A stretch of 64,000 nt of DNA from Blautia sp. (GTDB lineage: Bacteria; Bacillota; Clostridia; Lachnospirales; Lachnospiraceae), in the NCBI GenBank assembly GCA_022769545.1, contig JALEJS010000019.1:1-64000 (forward strand). Direction: 5' to 3'. The notes under the pieces were generated by a model. It was not told where the DNA came from. It ran no database searches and saw nothing but the letters and a program-made list of their open reading frames with translations. Positions 17,669 through 24,699 of this stretch are shown here, one piece after another. Each line of letters starts with the position of its first letter. Positions within the stretch are counted from its first letter, which is position 1. The position numbers and the translations under genes are program-made.

Positions 17669-19006
17669 ATGAAAATCAGAACTGCGGCAGCGGTGCTTGC
17701 TGCCAGGATTACCGGATATATTTGTAAAAAAATGGGGCGCCAGGGAGTGACCTGGGCGGGAAAAATTGCTCTGAAAATCAACCCGGATATTCTCAGAGAC
17801 CTGTCTTCGCAGGTACGGGAAAAGATATTTGTGACCTGTGGAACTAACGGAAAGACAACAACCAACAATATGCTGTGTGCGGCACTGGAGGCGGAAGGAA
17901 AAAAGGTTATCTGCAATCATACCGGTTCCAATATGCTGAACGGCGTGGTTGCAGCTTTCGTGCTGGGGGCAAAATGGAATGGAACGCTGGATGCCGATTA
18001 TGCCTGTATCGAAGTGGATGAGGCTTCCACCAGATATATTTTTCCGGCCATTCAGCCGGATTATATGGTGCTGACCAATCTGTTCCGGGATCAGCTCGAC
18101 CGTTACGGAGAGATTGATATTACCATGAACATTCTGGAAGAAATGATACGGAAGGTACCGGATATGAAGCTGATCGTAAACGGGGACGATGCACTGTCCG
18201 CGTATCTTGCGATGGACAGCGGTAATGCATATGTGACCTATGGAATCAGTCAGCCGGTGATGAAAAGTGCCGCAAATGAGATCCGGGAGGGAAGATTCTG
18301 TAAACGCTGCGGGGAACGGCTGTCCTACCGGTTTTATCATTACAGTCAGCTGGGGGATTACAGCTGCCCGAAATGTGGTTTTGCCAGACCGGCACTGCAG
18401 TATGATGCCACAGATGTCAAAGTTCAGGATCAGCTTTCCTTTACCGTGGAAGACAAGCACATTGTGGCAAATTATAAAGGCTTTTACAACGTCTACAATA
18501 TTCTTGCTGCCTATGCGGGAGTCCGTACCGCCGGTTTTTCCGGCAGCCGTTTTAATGATATGCTGAAGAGATTTAACCCGGAAAACGGAAGGATGGAAAG
18601 CTTCCGGATCAGCGGCACCAGTGTGATCCTCAATCTTGCAAAAAATCCTGCCGGTTTTAACCAGAATATATCTGCGGTTATGCAGGATGCATCACCGAAG
18701 GATATTATCATTGCCATTAACGATAATGCCCAGGATGGAATTGACATTTCCTGGCTCTGGGATGTGGATTTTGATCTTCTGGCAGATCCGTCTGTGAAAA
18801 GCATTACGGTCAGCGGTATCCGCTGTCAGGATATGCGTCTGCGTATGAAGTATGTAGACATTCCGTCCATGCTGGAAAAGGATGTGGAGAAGGCCATCCG
18901 AAGCCGGGTGGCAGACGGTGTCGGGAATCTTTATGTTCTGGTGAATTATACAGCCTTGTTCAGCACCAGAAATATTCTGAAGAGACTGGAGGGGGAGAAG
19001 GAATGA
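17669..19006 (+). CDS. murT: lipid II isoglutaminyl synthase, Mur ligase subunit MurT
   Basis: MurT (445 residues) works with GatD to amidate the alpha-carboxyl of D-Glu in lipid II, yielding D-isoglutamine. The Mur-ligase ATP loop TCGTNGKTTTNN (about residues 58-69) is intact. A zinc ribbon of the RanBP2-like type is visible as CKRCG and CPKCG around residues 212-235. The C-terminal DUF1727-type domain contains NLAKNPAGFNQ. Its last four bases overlap gatD. Confidence 0.93.
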   Translation: MKIRTAAAVLAARITGYICKKMGRQGVTWAGKIALKINPDILRDLSSQVREKIFVTCGTNGKTTTNNMLCAALEAEGKKVICNHTGSNMLNGVVAAFVLGAKWNGTLDADYACIEVDEASTRYIFPAIQPDYMVLTNLFRDQLDRYGEIDITMNILEEMIRKVPDMKLIVNGDDALSAYLAMDSGNAYVTYGISQPVMKSAANEIREGRFCKRCGERLSYRFYHYSQLGDYSCPKCGFARPALQYDATDVKVQDQLSFTVEDKHIVANYKGFYNVYNILAAYAGVRTAGFSGSRFNDMLKRFNPENGRMESFRISGTSVILNLAKNPAGFNQNISAVMQDASPKDIIIAINDNAQDGIDISWLWDVDFDLLADPSVKSITVSGIRCQDMRLRMKYVDIPSMLEKDVEKAIRSRVADGVGNLYVLVNYTALFSTRNILKRLEGEKE

Positions 19007-19725
19007 AGATTACGATAGGACATCTGTATCCGGATCTGCTGAATCTGTACGGAGACAGAGGGAATATACAGTGTCTGATGAAGCGATGTCAGTGGCGTGG
19101 AATCGAAGCAGAAACAGTTGCCTTTGAACTGGATGATTCTATTGATTTTTCCGGACTGGATATTGTACTTCTGGGAGGAGGATCTGACAGGGAACAGATG
19201 CTGGTGTGCGAAAGGCTGCGGGAAATTCAGAGTGATTTCAAAACGTATGTTGAGAACGACGGTGTTGTGATTGCCATCTGCGGAGGATATCAGCTTCTGG
19301 GAAAATATTACAAAACAGATCAGGGAATGATCCATGGACTGGATCTGGTGGATATGTACACGGAGCAGGGGGAAGGGCGTCTGATCAATAACATTGTCCT
19401 GAAAAGTGATCTCTTTGATATGCCGATCGTCGGATTTGAAAACCATGGAGGAAGAACCTGTATCGGCGGCAACAAACCGCTGGGAAAGGTTCTGTATGGG
19501 AAGGGAAATGACGGTGTTTCCGGTTACGAAGGAGTGGTCTACAAAAATGTGATCGGGACTTATCTTCATGGGCCGCTTCTCCCCAAAAATCCGCAGCTGG
19601 CAGACTGGCTGATTGCCCGTGCCCTGGAAAAAAAATATGGAAAAACGGTGGAGCTGGCACCTCTGGATGACACACAGGAGAGAGAGGCGAATGCGTATGT
19701 GTATCACCGGTTTGTTTCGGAATAA
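19003..19725 (+). CDS. gatD: lipid II isoglutaminyl synthase, glutaminase subunit GatD
   Basis: GatD (240 residues) is a class I-type (CobB/CobQ-like) glutamine amidotransferase supplying ammonia to MurT. The nucleophile C93 lies in VVIAICGGYQLLG and the catalytic H189 in GTYLHGPLLPKNP. The ATGA overlap with murT implies coupled translation and stoichiometric assembly of the MurT/GatD complex. Confidence 0.93.
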   Translation: MKITIGHLYPDLLNLYGDRGNIQCLMKRCQWRGIEAETVAFELDDSIDFSGLDIVLLGGGSDREQMLVCERLREIQSDFKTYVENDGVVIAICGGYQLLGKYYKTDQGMIHGLDLVDMYTEQGEGRLINNIVLKSDLFDMPIVGFENHGGRTCIGGNKPLGKVLYGKGNDGVSGYEGVVYKNVIGTYLHGPLLPKNPQLADWLIARALEKKYGKTVELAPLDDTQEREANAYVYHRFVSE

Positions 19726-19737
19726 CATGAAAAAGAC

Positions 19738-19766
19738 TTGCAATCAAAGAATGGCGAATGTATAAT
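19738..19766 (+). promoter_or_regulatory. promoter for rubredoxin
   Basis: TTGCAA (19738-19743) and TATAAT (19761-19766), 17-bp spacer. A small hairpin CTTAT-tgcg-ATAAG follows in the leader. Confidence 0.8.
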
Positions 19767-19819
19767 TAACGGTATATCAGTAAACTTATTGCGATAAGTA
19801 AAGAAAGGAGCTTTGTGTT

Positions 19820-19975
19820 ATGAAATATGTATGTAATGTCTGCGGATGGGAATATGATGAAGAAGCAGGATATCCGGAAGGCGGAATTGCACCGGGAACA
19901 AAATGGGAAGATGTTCCGGAAGATTTTGAATGTCCTCTGTGTTCAGTGGGCAAGGATGAATTTTCAGAGGCGTAA
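19820..19975 (+). CDS. rubredoxin
   Basis: A 51-residue rubredoxin, a one-iron electron carrier used in anaerobes for oxygen and peroxide defence and other redox reactions. The four iron ligands are C5, C8, C38 and C41 (YVCNVCGWEYD and FECPLCSVGKD). AAAGGAG lies 9 bp before the ATG. It has its own promoter and probable terminator, so it is likely monocistronic. Confidence 0.95.
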   Translation: MKYVCNVCGWEYDEEAGYPEGGIAPGTKWEDVPEDFECPLCSVGKDEFSEA

Positions 19976-19987
19976 GAACTGAACCAT

Positions 19988-20026
19988 TAGGGGTGCCGAA
20001 AGTGAAAAACTTTTGACACCTTTCTT
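19988..20026 (+). terminator. probable terminator of rubredoxin
   Basis: AGGGGTG pairs with CACCTTT (G-U allowed) and AAAGT with ACTTT inside, followed by CTTTCTTTATC. The T-run is interrupted, so moderate strength is expected. Confidence 0.5.
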
Positions 20027-20125
20027 TATCACAGCATATGATTGGCAAAAGACAAAGGCACATTGTGCAAATTCAGTGACAGATGGGAGAATCAAACAAG
20101 CACAGGAAGTAATAAGGGGAGCATC

Positions 20126-20752
20126 ATGGCGAAATCGAATAATCAGAAGGCGAAGATCCTGTATCTGGAAAAGTTGTTGTATGGGACTGGGGAGAACGAT
20201 ACAATAACGATGCAGGATATACTGGAAGAGCTTCAGAAGCACGGTATTCGCGCGGAACGGAAAAGTATATACGATGATTTTGCGGTTCTGCGTGAATTTG
20301 GTATGGATATCCGTTATCGAAGAGGGCGGGATGGAGGATATTATCTGGCAGACGGCTGCAAGGGAGCCGTCAGGCTGCAGGAAGTGGCAGAGGAAGGACG
20401 CCCGCAGCAGCCGGCAGAACATCAGGAAAAACCGGAGGAAAAACAGCTTCAGGAACCGGATCGGGAAGGCTGGATGCACAATAACAGCGCCGGAACTTCC
20501 AAAAAGCAGATGAAGCTTTTATGCGCGGAAGGTGTCAGAGAGCAGGTACATCGATATTTCGGTGACAGCGCACAATACAAAGAGAAATACAGCGGTTATT
20601 TTACAGTGACTGCAGATTACATAGAGGATCATGTTTTTTTCGGATGGCTGACAGCCATGGGGACGGATGTGCATCTGATGAAGCCCAAAAAGGCAGTTCA
20701 GGCATACCGGGAATATCTGAAATCTCTTGCAAGAGAGTATAAAGGCTTGTAA
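20126..20752 (+). CDS. HTH/WYL-domain transcriptional regulator
   Basis: This 208-residue protein has an N-terminal winged helix (about residues 8-75; TMQDILEELQKHGIRAERKSIYDD resembles HTH_11, split here as two motifs) and a C-terminal WYL-like half ending AVQAYREYLKSL. The middle (about 90-135) is a Gln/Glu/Pro-rich linker. Such proteins are ligand-responsive regulators of stress, defence or metabolic genes. AAGGGGA at 20114-20120 supports the ATG at 20126 over an open frame from 20042. It lies 17 bp from a sugar-binding-protein-like lipoprotein gene and probably forms an operon with it. Confidence 0.75.
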   Translation: MAKSNNQKAKILYLEKLLYGTGENDTITMQDILEELQKHGIRAERKSIYDDFAVLREFGMDIRYRRGRDGGYYLADGCKGAVRLQEVAEEGRPQQPAEHQEKPEEKQLQEPDREGWMHNNSAGTSKKQMKLLCAEGVREQVHRYFGDSAQYKEKYSGYFTVTADYIEDHVFFGWLTAMGTDVHLMKPKKAVQAYREYLKSLAREYKGL

Positions 20753-20769
20753 ACAGAAAGGAATTGACT

Positions 20770-22185
20770 ATGAAAATAAAATCTGTGAGGATTCTGGCGG
20801 GAATCCTCCTTTCTGCTGTGGCTTTTACAGGGTGCGGCAGCAATGATGCGACAAAAGCGGTCAGTGAAAGTCTGGAGACAGAAAAAGAGGGAATCAGTCA
20901 GAACGAGGAAGAACTGGAACTGCTGAAGCCGACGGAAGAGCCGGAGCCGACAGAAATTCCGGAAGAAGAGACGTCGGAAGAAACAGATGACACACAGGAG
21001 ACAGAGCCTGCAGCCAAAGTCGGTATTCTTGTTCCAAAGAAAGAGCAGGAAGACCGCTGGACGGAAAACGAGAAATTGCTCTGCCAGAATCTGGAAGAAT
21101 ACGGATACGAACCTTTCGTATATCGTGCAGATTCTTCGGAAGAACAGAAATCACAGATTACAGCGGCACTGAATCAGGAGGCAGCGGCGCTGATTATCAC
21201 ACCGGTACAGGCGTATGAGCTGGATGAAGTGCTGCAGCAGGTTTTGGAGGCATCCATACCGGTCTTTTCCTATGATGAGCTGATTATGGATACAGATGCC
21301 GTCAATTATTATATTACATACAGCGAGCGCTCTGCTGGAAATAAGATCGGCGAGACGATCATTCAGAAAATGGGACTGGAAGATGCCAGAAAAAACGGAG
21401 AATCGCGGAATATTGAGTTTTTTATGGGGTCACCGGATGATCTGGATGCGCTGTTTTTCTACAATGGTCTGATGGAAAAACTGCAGGAGTATATGGATGA
21501 CGGAACCCTCGTGTGTCCTTCCGGGAAAACGGCTTTTTCCGATGTGGCAGTTATGGACGGAAATCAGAATGCAGCCCGCCGGGAACTGCTGAAAAGACTG
21601 GAAACAAACTATGCAGACGGTACCCGCCTGGATATTGTCTGTACCGGTCTGGATTCACTGGCGGCTGGTGCGGTGGAAGCACTTCTGGAAAATCAGCTGG
21701 TGCCCGGATCAGAGGACTGGCCGTTTATTTCCGGAACCGGATGTGAGGCAGAGGCTGTGAAAAGCATTGCAAGAGGGGAACAGGCGGTGAGTCTTTTTAT
21801 GGACAGCCGGAATCTTGCTCAGGAGTGTGCGAAGCTGGTGGATGCCTGCCTGAAAGAAGAAACACCGGAAGTGAATGATTATGAAACCTATGACAATGGC
21901 AAAAAGATCGTTGGTACCGTCACCTGTGAGATGCAGGTGATTGATGCGGATAATTATCCGATACTTATTGATAACGGGTACTATGAAGAAGAGGAGATCG
22001 AACCGGAGCCGATGGAGCCGGAGTCGATGGAGCCGGAGATGACGGAAGTGCCGGAACCGGAGAGTATACAGGCTGAACCGGAAGCTCCGGAGGAAACGCA
22101 GACCGGAGAGGATGGCCCGGAAAATACAGAAACAGAGGCGGCAGATCCGGAGAATACAGATTCCGGTCCGCGGCTTCGATTATAG
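20770..22185 (+). CDS. periplasmic-binding-protein-like lipoprotein with acidic repeats
   Basis: A 471-residue surface lipoprotein. The signal ends in a lipobox VAFTGCGS (lipidated Cys at about 24). A PEP/Glu-rich stretch follows, then a type I sugar-binding fold (about 80-400) with KVGILVPKKEQEDRW and the AALIITPVQAYELDEVL motif of RbsB-like proteins. The C-terminus (about 400-471) is a low-complexity Glu-Pro tail with repeats such as EPEPMEPESMEPEM. No ABC permease or ATPase is adjacent, so a sensory or wall-associated role is as likely as transport. Start at the ATG 8 bp after AGAAAGGA. Confidence 0.75.
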   Translation: MKIKSVRILAGILLSAVAFTGCGSNDATKAVSESLETEKEGISQNEEELELLKPTEEPEPTEIPEEETSEETDDTQETEPAAKVGILVPKKEQEDRWTENEKLLCQNLEEYGYEPFVYRADSSEEQKSQITAALNQEAAALIITPVQAYELDEVLQQVLEASIPVFSYDELIMDTDAVNYYITYSERSAGNKIGETIIQKMGLEDARKNGESRNIEFFMGSPDDLDALFFYNGLMEKLQEYMDDGTLVCPSGKTAFSDVAVMDGNQNAARRELLKRLETNYADGTRLDIVCTGLDSLAAGAVEALLENQLVPGSEDWPFISGTGCEAEAVKSIARGEQAVSLFMDSRNLAQECAKLVDACLKEETPEVNDYETYDNGKKIVGTVTCEMQVIDADNYPILIDNGYYEEEEIEPEPMEPESMEPEMTEVPEPESIQAEPEAPEETQTGEDGPENTETEAADPENTDSGPRLRL

Positions 22186-22197
22186 CGGACAAAGAAA

Positions 22198-22238
22198 AGA
22201 CAGTACAGATCACATATGATTTGTACTGTCTCTTTTTT
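22198..22238. terminator. bidirectional terminator between lipoprotein gene and xpt
   Basis: AGACAGTACA (22198-22207) pairs perfectly with TGTACTGTCT (22222-22231). TTTTTT follows on the plus strand, and the A-rich AAAGAAA before it gives T-rich sequence on the minus strand. It ends both converging genes. Confidence 0.88.
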
Positions 22239-22806
22239 AACGGAATGTCAGAGATGTGTCAGACATGGAATCAATAATAGCAAGGGATTCCAGATGAATA
22301 CCCATTTCCCGGATTTTCTGTCCGCCGGTCTGGAATCCTTTTTCGATGACGATTCCTGCACCTTCCAGAACAGCTCCGGATTCATTTACGATATCAATGA
22401 GGCCGAGAAGAGCACATCCGTTTGCGAGAAAATCATCAATCAGAAGAACGTGATCCTCCGGTCCGAGATATTTTTTGGAAAGAATGACGTTGTACGTTTT
22501 TTTGTGAGTGAAAGATTCCACGTTGGTACGGTATACATCTCCGTCCAGGTTAATGCTTTCTGTTTTTTTGGCAAATACGACAGGAACGTTAAAATACTGG
22601 GCGGTAATGCAGGCAATGCCGATACCGGAAGCTTCGATGGTCAGAATTTTGGTAATGGGCCGGTCGGCAAAAAGACGCTTGAATTCTTTTCCGATTTCAT
22701 TGATCAGGGAAATATCCATCTGATGATTCAGAAAGCTGTCTACTTTAAGTACATTTCCGGGCTTTACACTTCCGTCTTTCAAAATGCGTTCTTTTAAAAG
22801 TTCCAT
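22237..22806 (-). CDS. xpt: xanthine phosphoribosyltransferase
   Basis: Xpt (189 residues) salvages xanthine to XMP with PRPP. The PRPP-binding loop [17 protein letters not shown] (about 122-138), and the [14 protein letters not shown] segment near residue 56 are typical. GGAGAAAA precedes the ATG. No purine riboswitch is recognisable in its 130-bp leader, unlike Bacillus xpt-pbuX, and no permease gene is next to it. Confidence 0.93.
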   Translation of the reverse strand: MELLKERILKDGSVKPGNVLKVDSFLNHQMDISLINEIGKEFKRLFADRPITKILTIEASGIGIACITAQYFNVPVVFAKKTESINLDGDVYRTNVESFTHKKTYNVILSKKYLGPEDHVLLIDDFLANGCALLGLIDIVNESGAVLEGAGIVIEKGFQTGGQKIREMGIHLESLAIIDSMSDTSLTFR

Positions 22807-22852
22807 GAGTTTTCTCCTTATCCAAATAATCCATATAAAATAAATAATAAAT

Positions 22853-22881
22853 ATGATACGCTATTCGCGGTGCAAGTGCAA
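22853..22881 (-). promoter_or_regulatory. promoter for xpt
   Basis: On the minus strand TTGCAC (22876-22881) and TATCAT (22853-22858) with a 17-bp spacer. It is back-to-back with the plus-strand promoter at 22888-22916, with only 6 bp between the two -35 boxes. Confidence 0.7.
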
Positions 22882-22887
22882 TTGTTT

Positions 22888-22916
22888 TTGACAAAAAAAG
22901 ATAAAATATTTATAAT
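22888..22916 (+). promoter_or_regulatory. consensus sigma-A promoter feeding the structured repeat
   Basis: A perfect TTGACA (22888-22893), 17-bp spacer, TATAAT (22911-22916). The predicted start falls at the first bases of the palindromic element that follows, so the element would be transcribed as a 5' leader of the small gene at 23146. Confidence 0.85.
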
Positions 22917-22920
22917 GATA

Positions 22921-23100
22921 GATACCAGGGTCAAAAGGTCATACAACCACGATCGTGGTTGCATGATCGTGGCTGCATGACTTTGGGACCCGCCAAAACA
23001 TGAGGAAGAAGTGGGGTAGGGGTCTCACGAATTCCGAATGTTTTGCAGGATTGTGGGAGCATGAAATGCGAAACAATCCGTGTAGTATCTTTTGACCCCA
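22921..23100 (+). repeat. dispersed structured repeat, full copy
   Basis: About 170 bp bounded by a 10-bp perfect inverted repeat, GGGTCAAAAG (22928-22937) and CTTTTGACCC (23089-23098). Inside are an 18-bp palindrome CAACCACGATCGTGGTTG (22944-22961), CAAAACAT/ATGTTTTG (22994-23001 and 23038-23045), and a nested hairpin GGATTGT..GCAT-gaa-ATGC..ACAATCC (23048-23079). An alternative left-arm fold pairs GGGTC with GACCC at 22987-22991. Parts recur at 44163-44226 (right third) and, inverted, at 49805-49850 (left end). It is either a small non-autonomous mobile element or a structured leader RNA family. Confidence 0.8.
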
Positions 23101-23145
23101 ACATCAATGAAAAAAACAGAATACGCGGATACGAAAGGGGAAAAA

Positions 23146-23373
23146 ATGAAAGAATATGAAATAATCTGGGAAATATTTAATAAATGTCCCCGGAATCAGA
23201 TGAGAGATGTCTTTGTGGAGGAAGTCACGATTGAGGATCCGGAAACATATATTCGTGATAAATTTCAGGGAAAGGAAGTTACCTGGGAGAAGACAGAGAC
23301 AGAAGACGGCACCGTTATTTTTGATATTCAGACTGCCGGAATCACACAAAGATGTTCCTTTACAGAGATATAG
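23146..23373 (+). CDS. small acidic protein of unknown function
   Basis: A 75-residue protein with AAAGGGG at 23134-23140 before the ATG. It is cytoplasmic-looking with no signal or membrane segment, acidic, and has two cysteines. The sequence reads as a compact alpha/beta domain (EYEIIWEIFNKCPRNQMRD at the start). I do not recognise a family. It is the first gene after the perfect promoter and structured repeat. Confidence 0.6.
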   Translation: MKEYEIIWEIFNKCPRNQMRDVFVEEVTIEDPETYIRDKFQGKEVTWEKTETEDGTVIFDIQTAGITQRCSFTEI

Positions 23374-23387
23374 GGAAGTGCTATAAT
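23359..23387 (+). promoter_or_regulatory. promoter for the CsoR-like gene
   Basis: TTTACA (23359-23364) and TATAAT (23382-23387), 17-bp spacer, with the -35 inside the end of the preceding small gene. Confidence 0.65.
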
Positions 23388-23417
23388 TAGCGTTGTTTAA
23401 AATCAGGAGGAAACCGG

Positions 23418-23786
23418 ATGAGTCATACAGAAGATATGCACGTACACATTCTGGAGGATGGGACGGTAATCGAACACACCCATGGGGAGCATTCGCACTC
23501 TCACGGATCGCATGGACATGTACACAGCCATGCACAGACAAAATCTGTATTAAACCGTCTTTCCAGGGCAATCGGCCATATGGAGTCCATTAAAAGAATG
23601 GTGGAGGAAGGGCGGGACTGTACGGAAGTTCTGATCCAGCTTTCTGCAGTAAAATCTGCCATAAACAATACCGGGAAAATAATTCTTCAGGATCATATTG
23701 AGCACTGCATCGTTGACGCGGTGGAACACGGTGATAAAGATGCCATAAAGGAACTGGAAAGAGCAATCGACCGGTTCGTGAAATAA
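23418..23786 (+). CDS. CsoR/RcnR-family metal-sensing repressor with His-rich N-terminus
   Basis: A 122-residue all-helical DUF156 regulator. The C-H-C metal set of copper-type CsoR is present as C68 (GRDC), H93 and C97 (DHIEHC). In addition the first 40 residues contain about ten histidines (HTHGEHSHSHGSHGHVHSH), a metal-binding tail unusual for the family and more like metal chaperones. Ligand could be Cu(I), Ni(II), Co(II) or Zn(II). It is followed 19 bp later by an mrp-type ATPase rather than an efflux pump. CAGGAGG lies before the ATG. Confidence 0.8.
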   Translation: MSHTEDMHVHILEDGTVIEHTHGEHSHSHGSHGHVHSHAQTKSVLNRLSRAIGHMESIKRMVEEGRDCTEVLIQLSAVKSAINNTGKIILQDHIEHCIVDAVEHGDKDAIKELERAIDRFVK

Positions 23787-23805
23787 TAATAAAAGGAGAA
23801 CAGAA

Positions 23806-24636
23806 ATGTCAAAGGAATGTAGTAATTCGTCATGCAATAAGTCCAGCTGCGAGGGATGCGCACAGAAAAGTGAACCCCAGAGCTTTCTGGCAGAGCAGAA
23901 TGTCTTTTCGGATGTGAAGCACGTGATCGGTGTGATCAGCGGAAAAGGCGGAGTCGGAAAATCATTTGTCACAGGTTCACTCGCCAATCGTATGGCAGCA
24001 AAAGGTTACAAGGTCGGTATCCTGGATGCGGACATTACCGGTCCTTCCATTCCGAGAATGTACGGAATCAAGGGGCCTGCTATGGCGGATGACAATGGAA
24101 TTGAACCGATGGTGACCGGAAACGGAGTGAAGGTGATGTCTATCAATCTTCTGCTTCCCACCGAGGAGACACCGGTGATCTGGAGAGGGCCGGTTCTGGC
24201 AAATATGGTTAAACAGTTCTGGACAGATGTTATGTGGGGAGAGATTGATTATCTTTTCGTGGATATGCCTCCGGGAACAGGAGATGTACCGCTGACAGCG
24301 TTCCAGTCTCTTCCGGTAGATGGCGTGGTGATTGTCACTTCCCCGCAGGATCTGGTTAAAATGATCGTGACAAAGGCATATAAAATGGCGGAGATGATGA
24401 ATGTTCCGGTGCTTGGTATCGTGGAAAATTACAGCTATGTGAAATGTCCGGACTGCGGCAGAGAGATTCGTATTTTCGGAGAAAGTCATATTCAGGAGAT
24501 TGCTGCGCAGCTGAATGTTCCGGTACTCGGACAGATGCCGATTGATGTGGAACTGGCTGAAAAGGCAGATCGCGGTGACTTTGCAGAAATTGTGAATGAT
24601 TATATTCAGGCAGCAGAAGCTGTTATGCCGGAATAA
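23806..24636 (+). CDS. Mrp/NBP35-family iron-sulfur carrier ATPase
   Basis: A 276-residue deviant-Walker P-loop ATPase (ISGKGGVGKS at about residues 45-54) that loads or transfers Fe-S clusters. The cluster-bridging CxxC is C214/C217 in CPDCG. A cysteine-rich N-terminus (CSNSSCNKSSCEGCAQK) resembles Nbp35-type ferredoxin motifs, so it may hold a second cluster. It shares an operon with the CsoR-like gene upstream. Confidence 0.88.
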   Translation: MSKECSNSSCNKSSCEGCAQKSEPQSFLAEQNVFSDVKHVIGVISGKGGVGKSFVTGSLANRMAAKGYKVGILDADITGPSIPRMYGIKGPAMADDNGIEPMVTGNGVKVMSINLLLPTEETPVIWRGPVLANMVKQFWTDVMWGEIDYLFVDMPPGTGDVPLTAFQSLPVDGVVIVTSPQDLVKMIVTKAYKMAEMMNVPVLGIVENYSYVKCPDCGREIRIFGESHIQEIAAQLNVPVLGQMPIDVELAEKADRGDFAEIVNDYIQAAEAVMPE

Positions 24637-24699
24637 AGAATGACCATAACCAGAGAAACGGCCGTCAAAAGGCGGCCTGCAACGTGAAAGGAGACTTCC

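Noticed and set aside
21970-22180. Repetitive GGAGCCGGAG-like DNA as a CRISPR or tandem repeat locus
   Set aside because: It encodes the in-frame Glu-Pro tail of a lipoprotein; units are short and irregular with no spacers. No CRISPR array or cas gene was seen in the window.
22807-22852. Possible purine riboswitch in front of xpt
   Set aside because: The leader is short and AT-rich and lacks the conserved three-way junction and loop motifs of the purine aptamer. None was seen before purL either.
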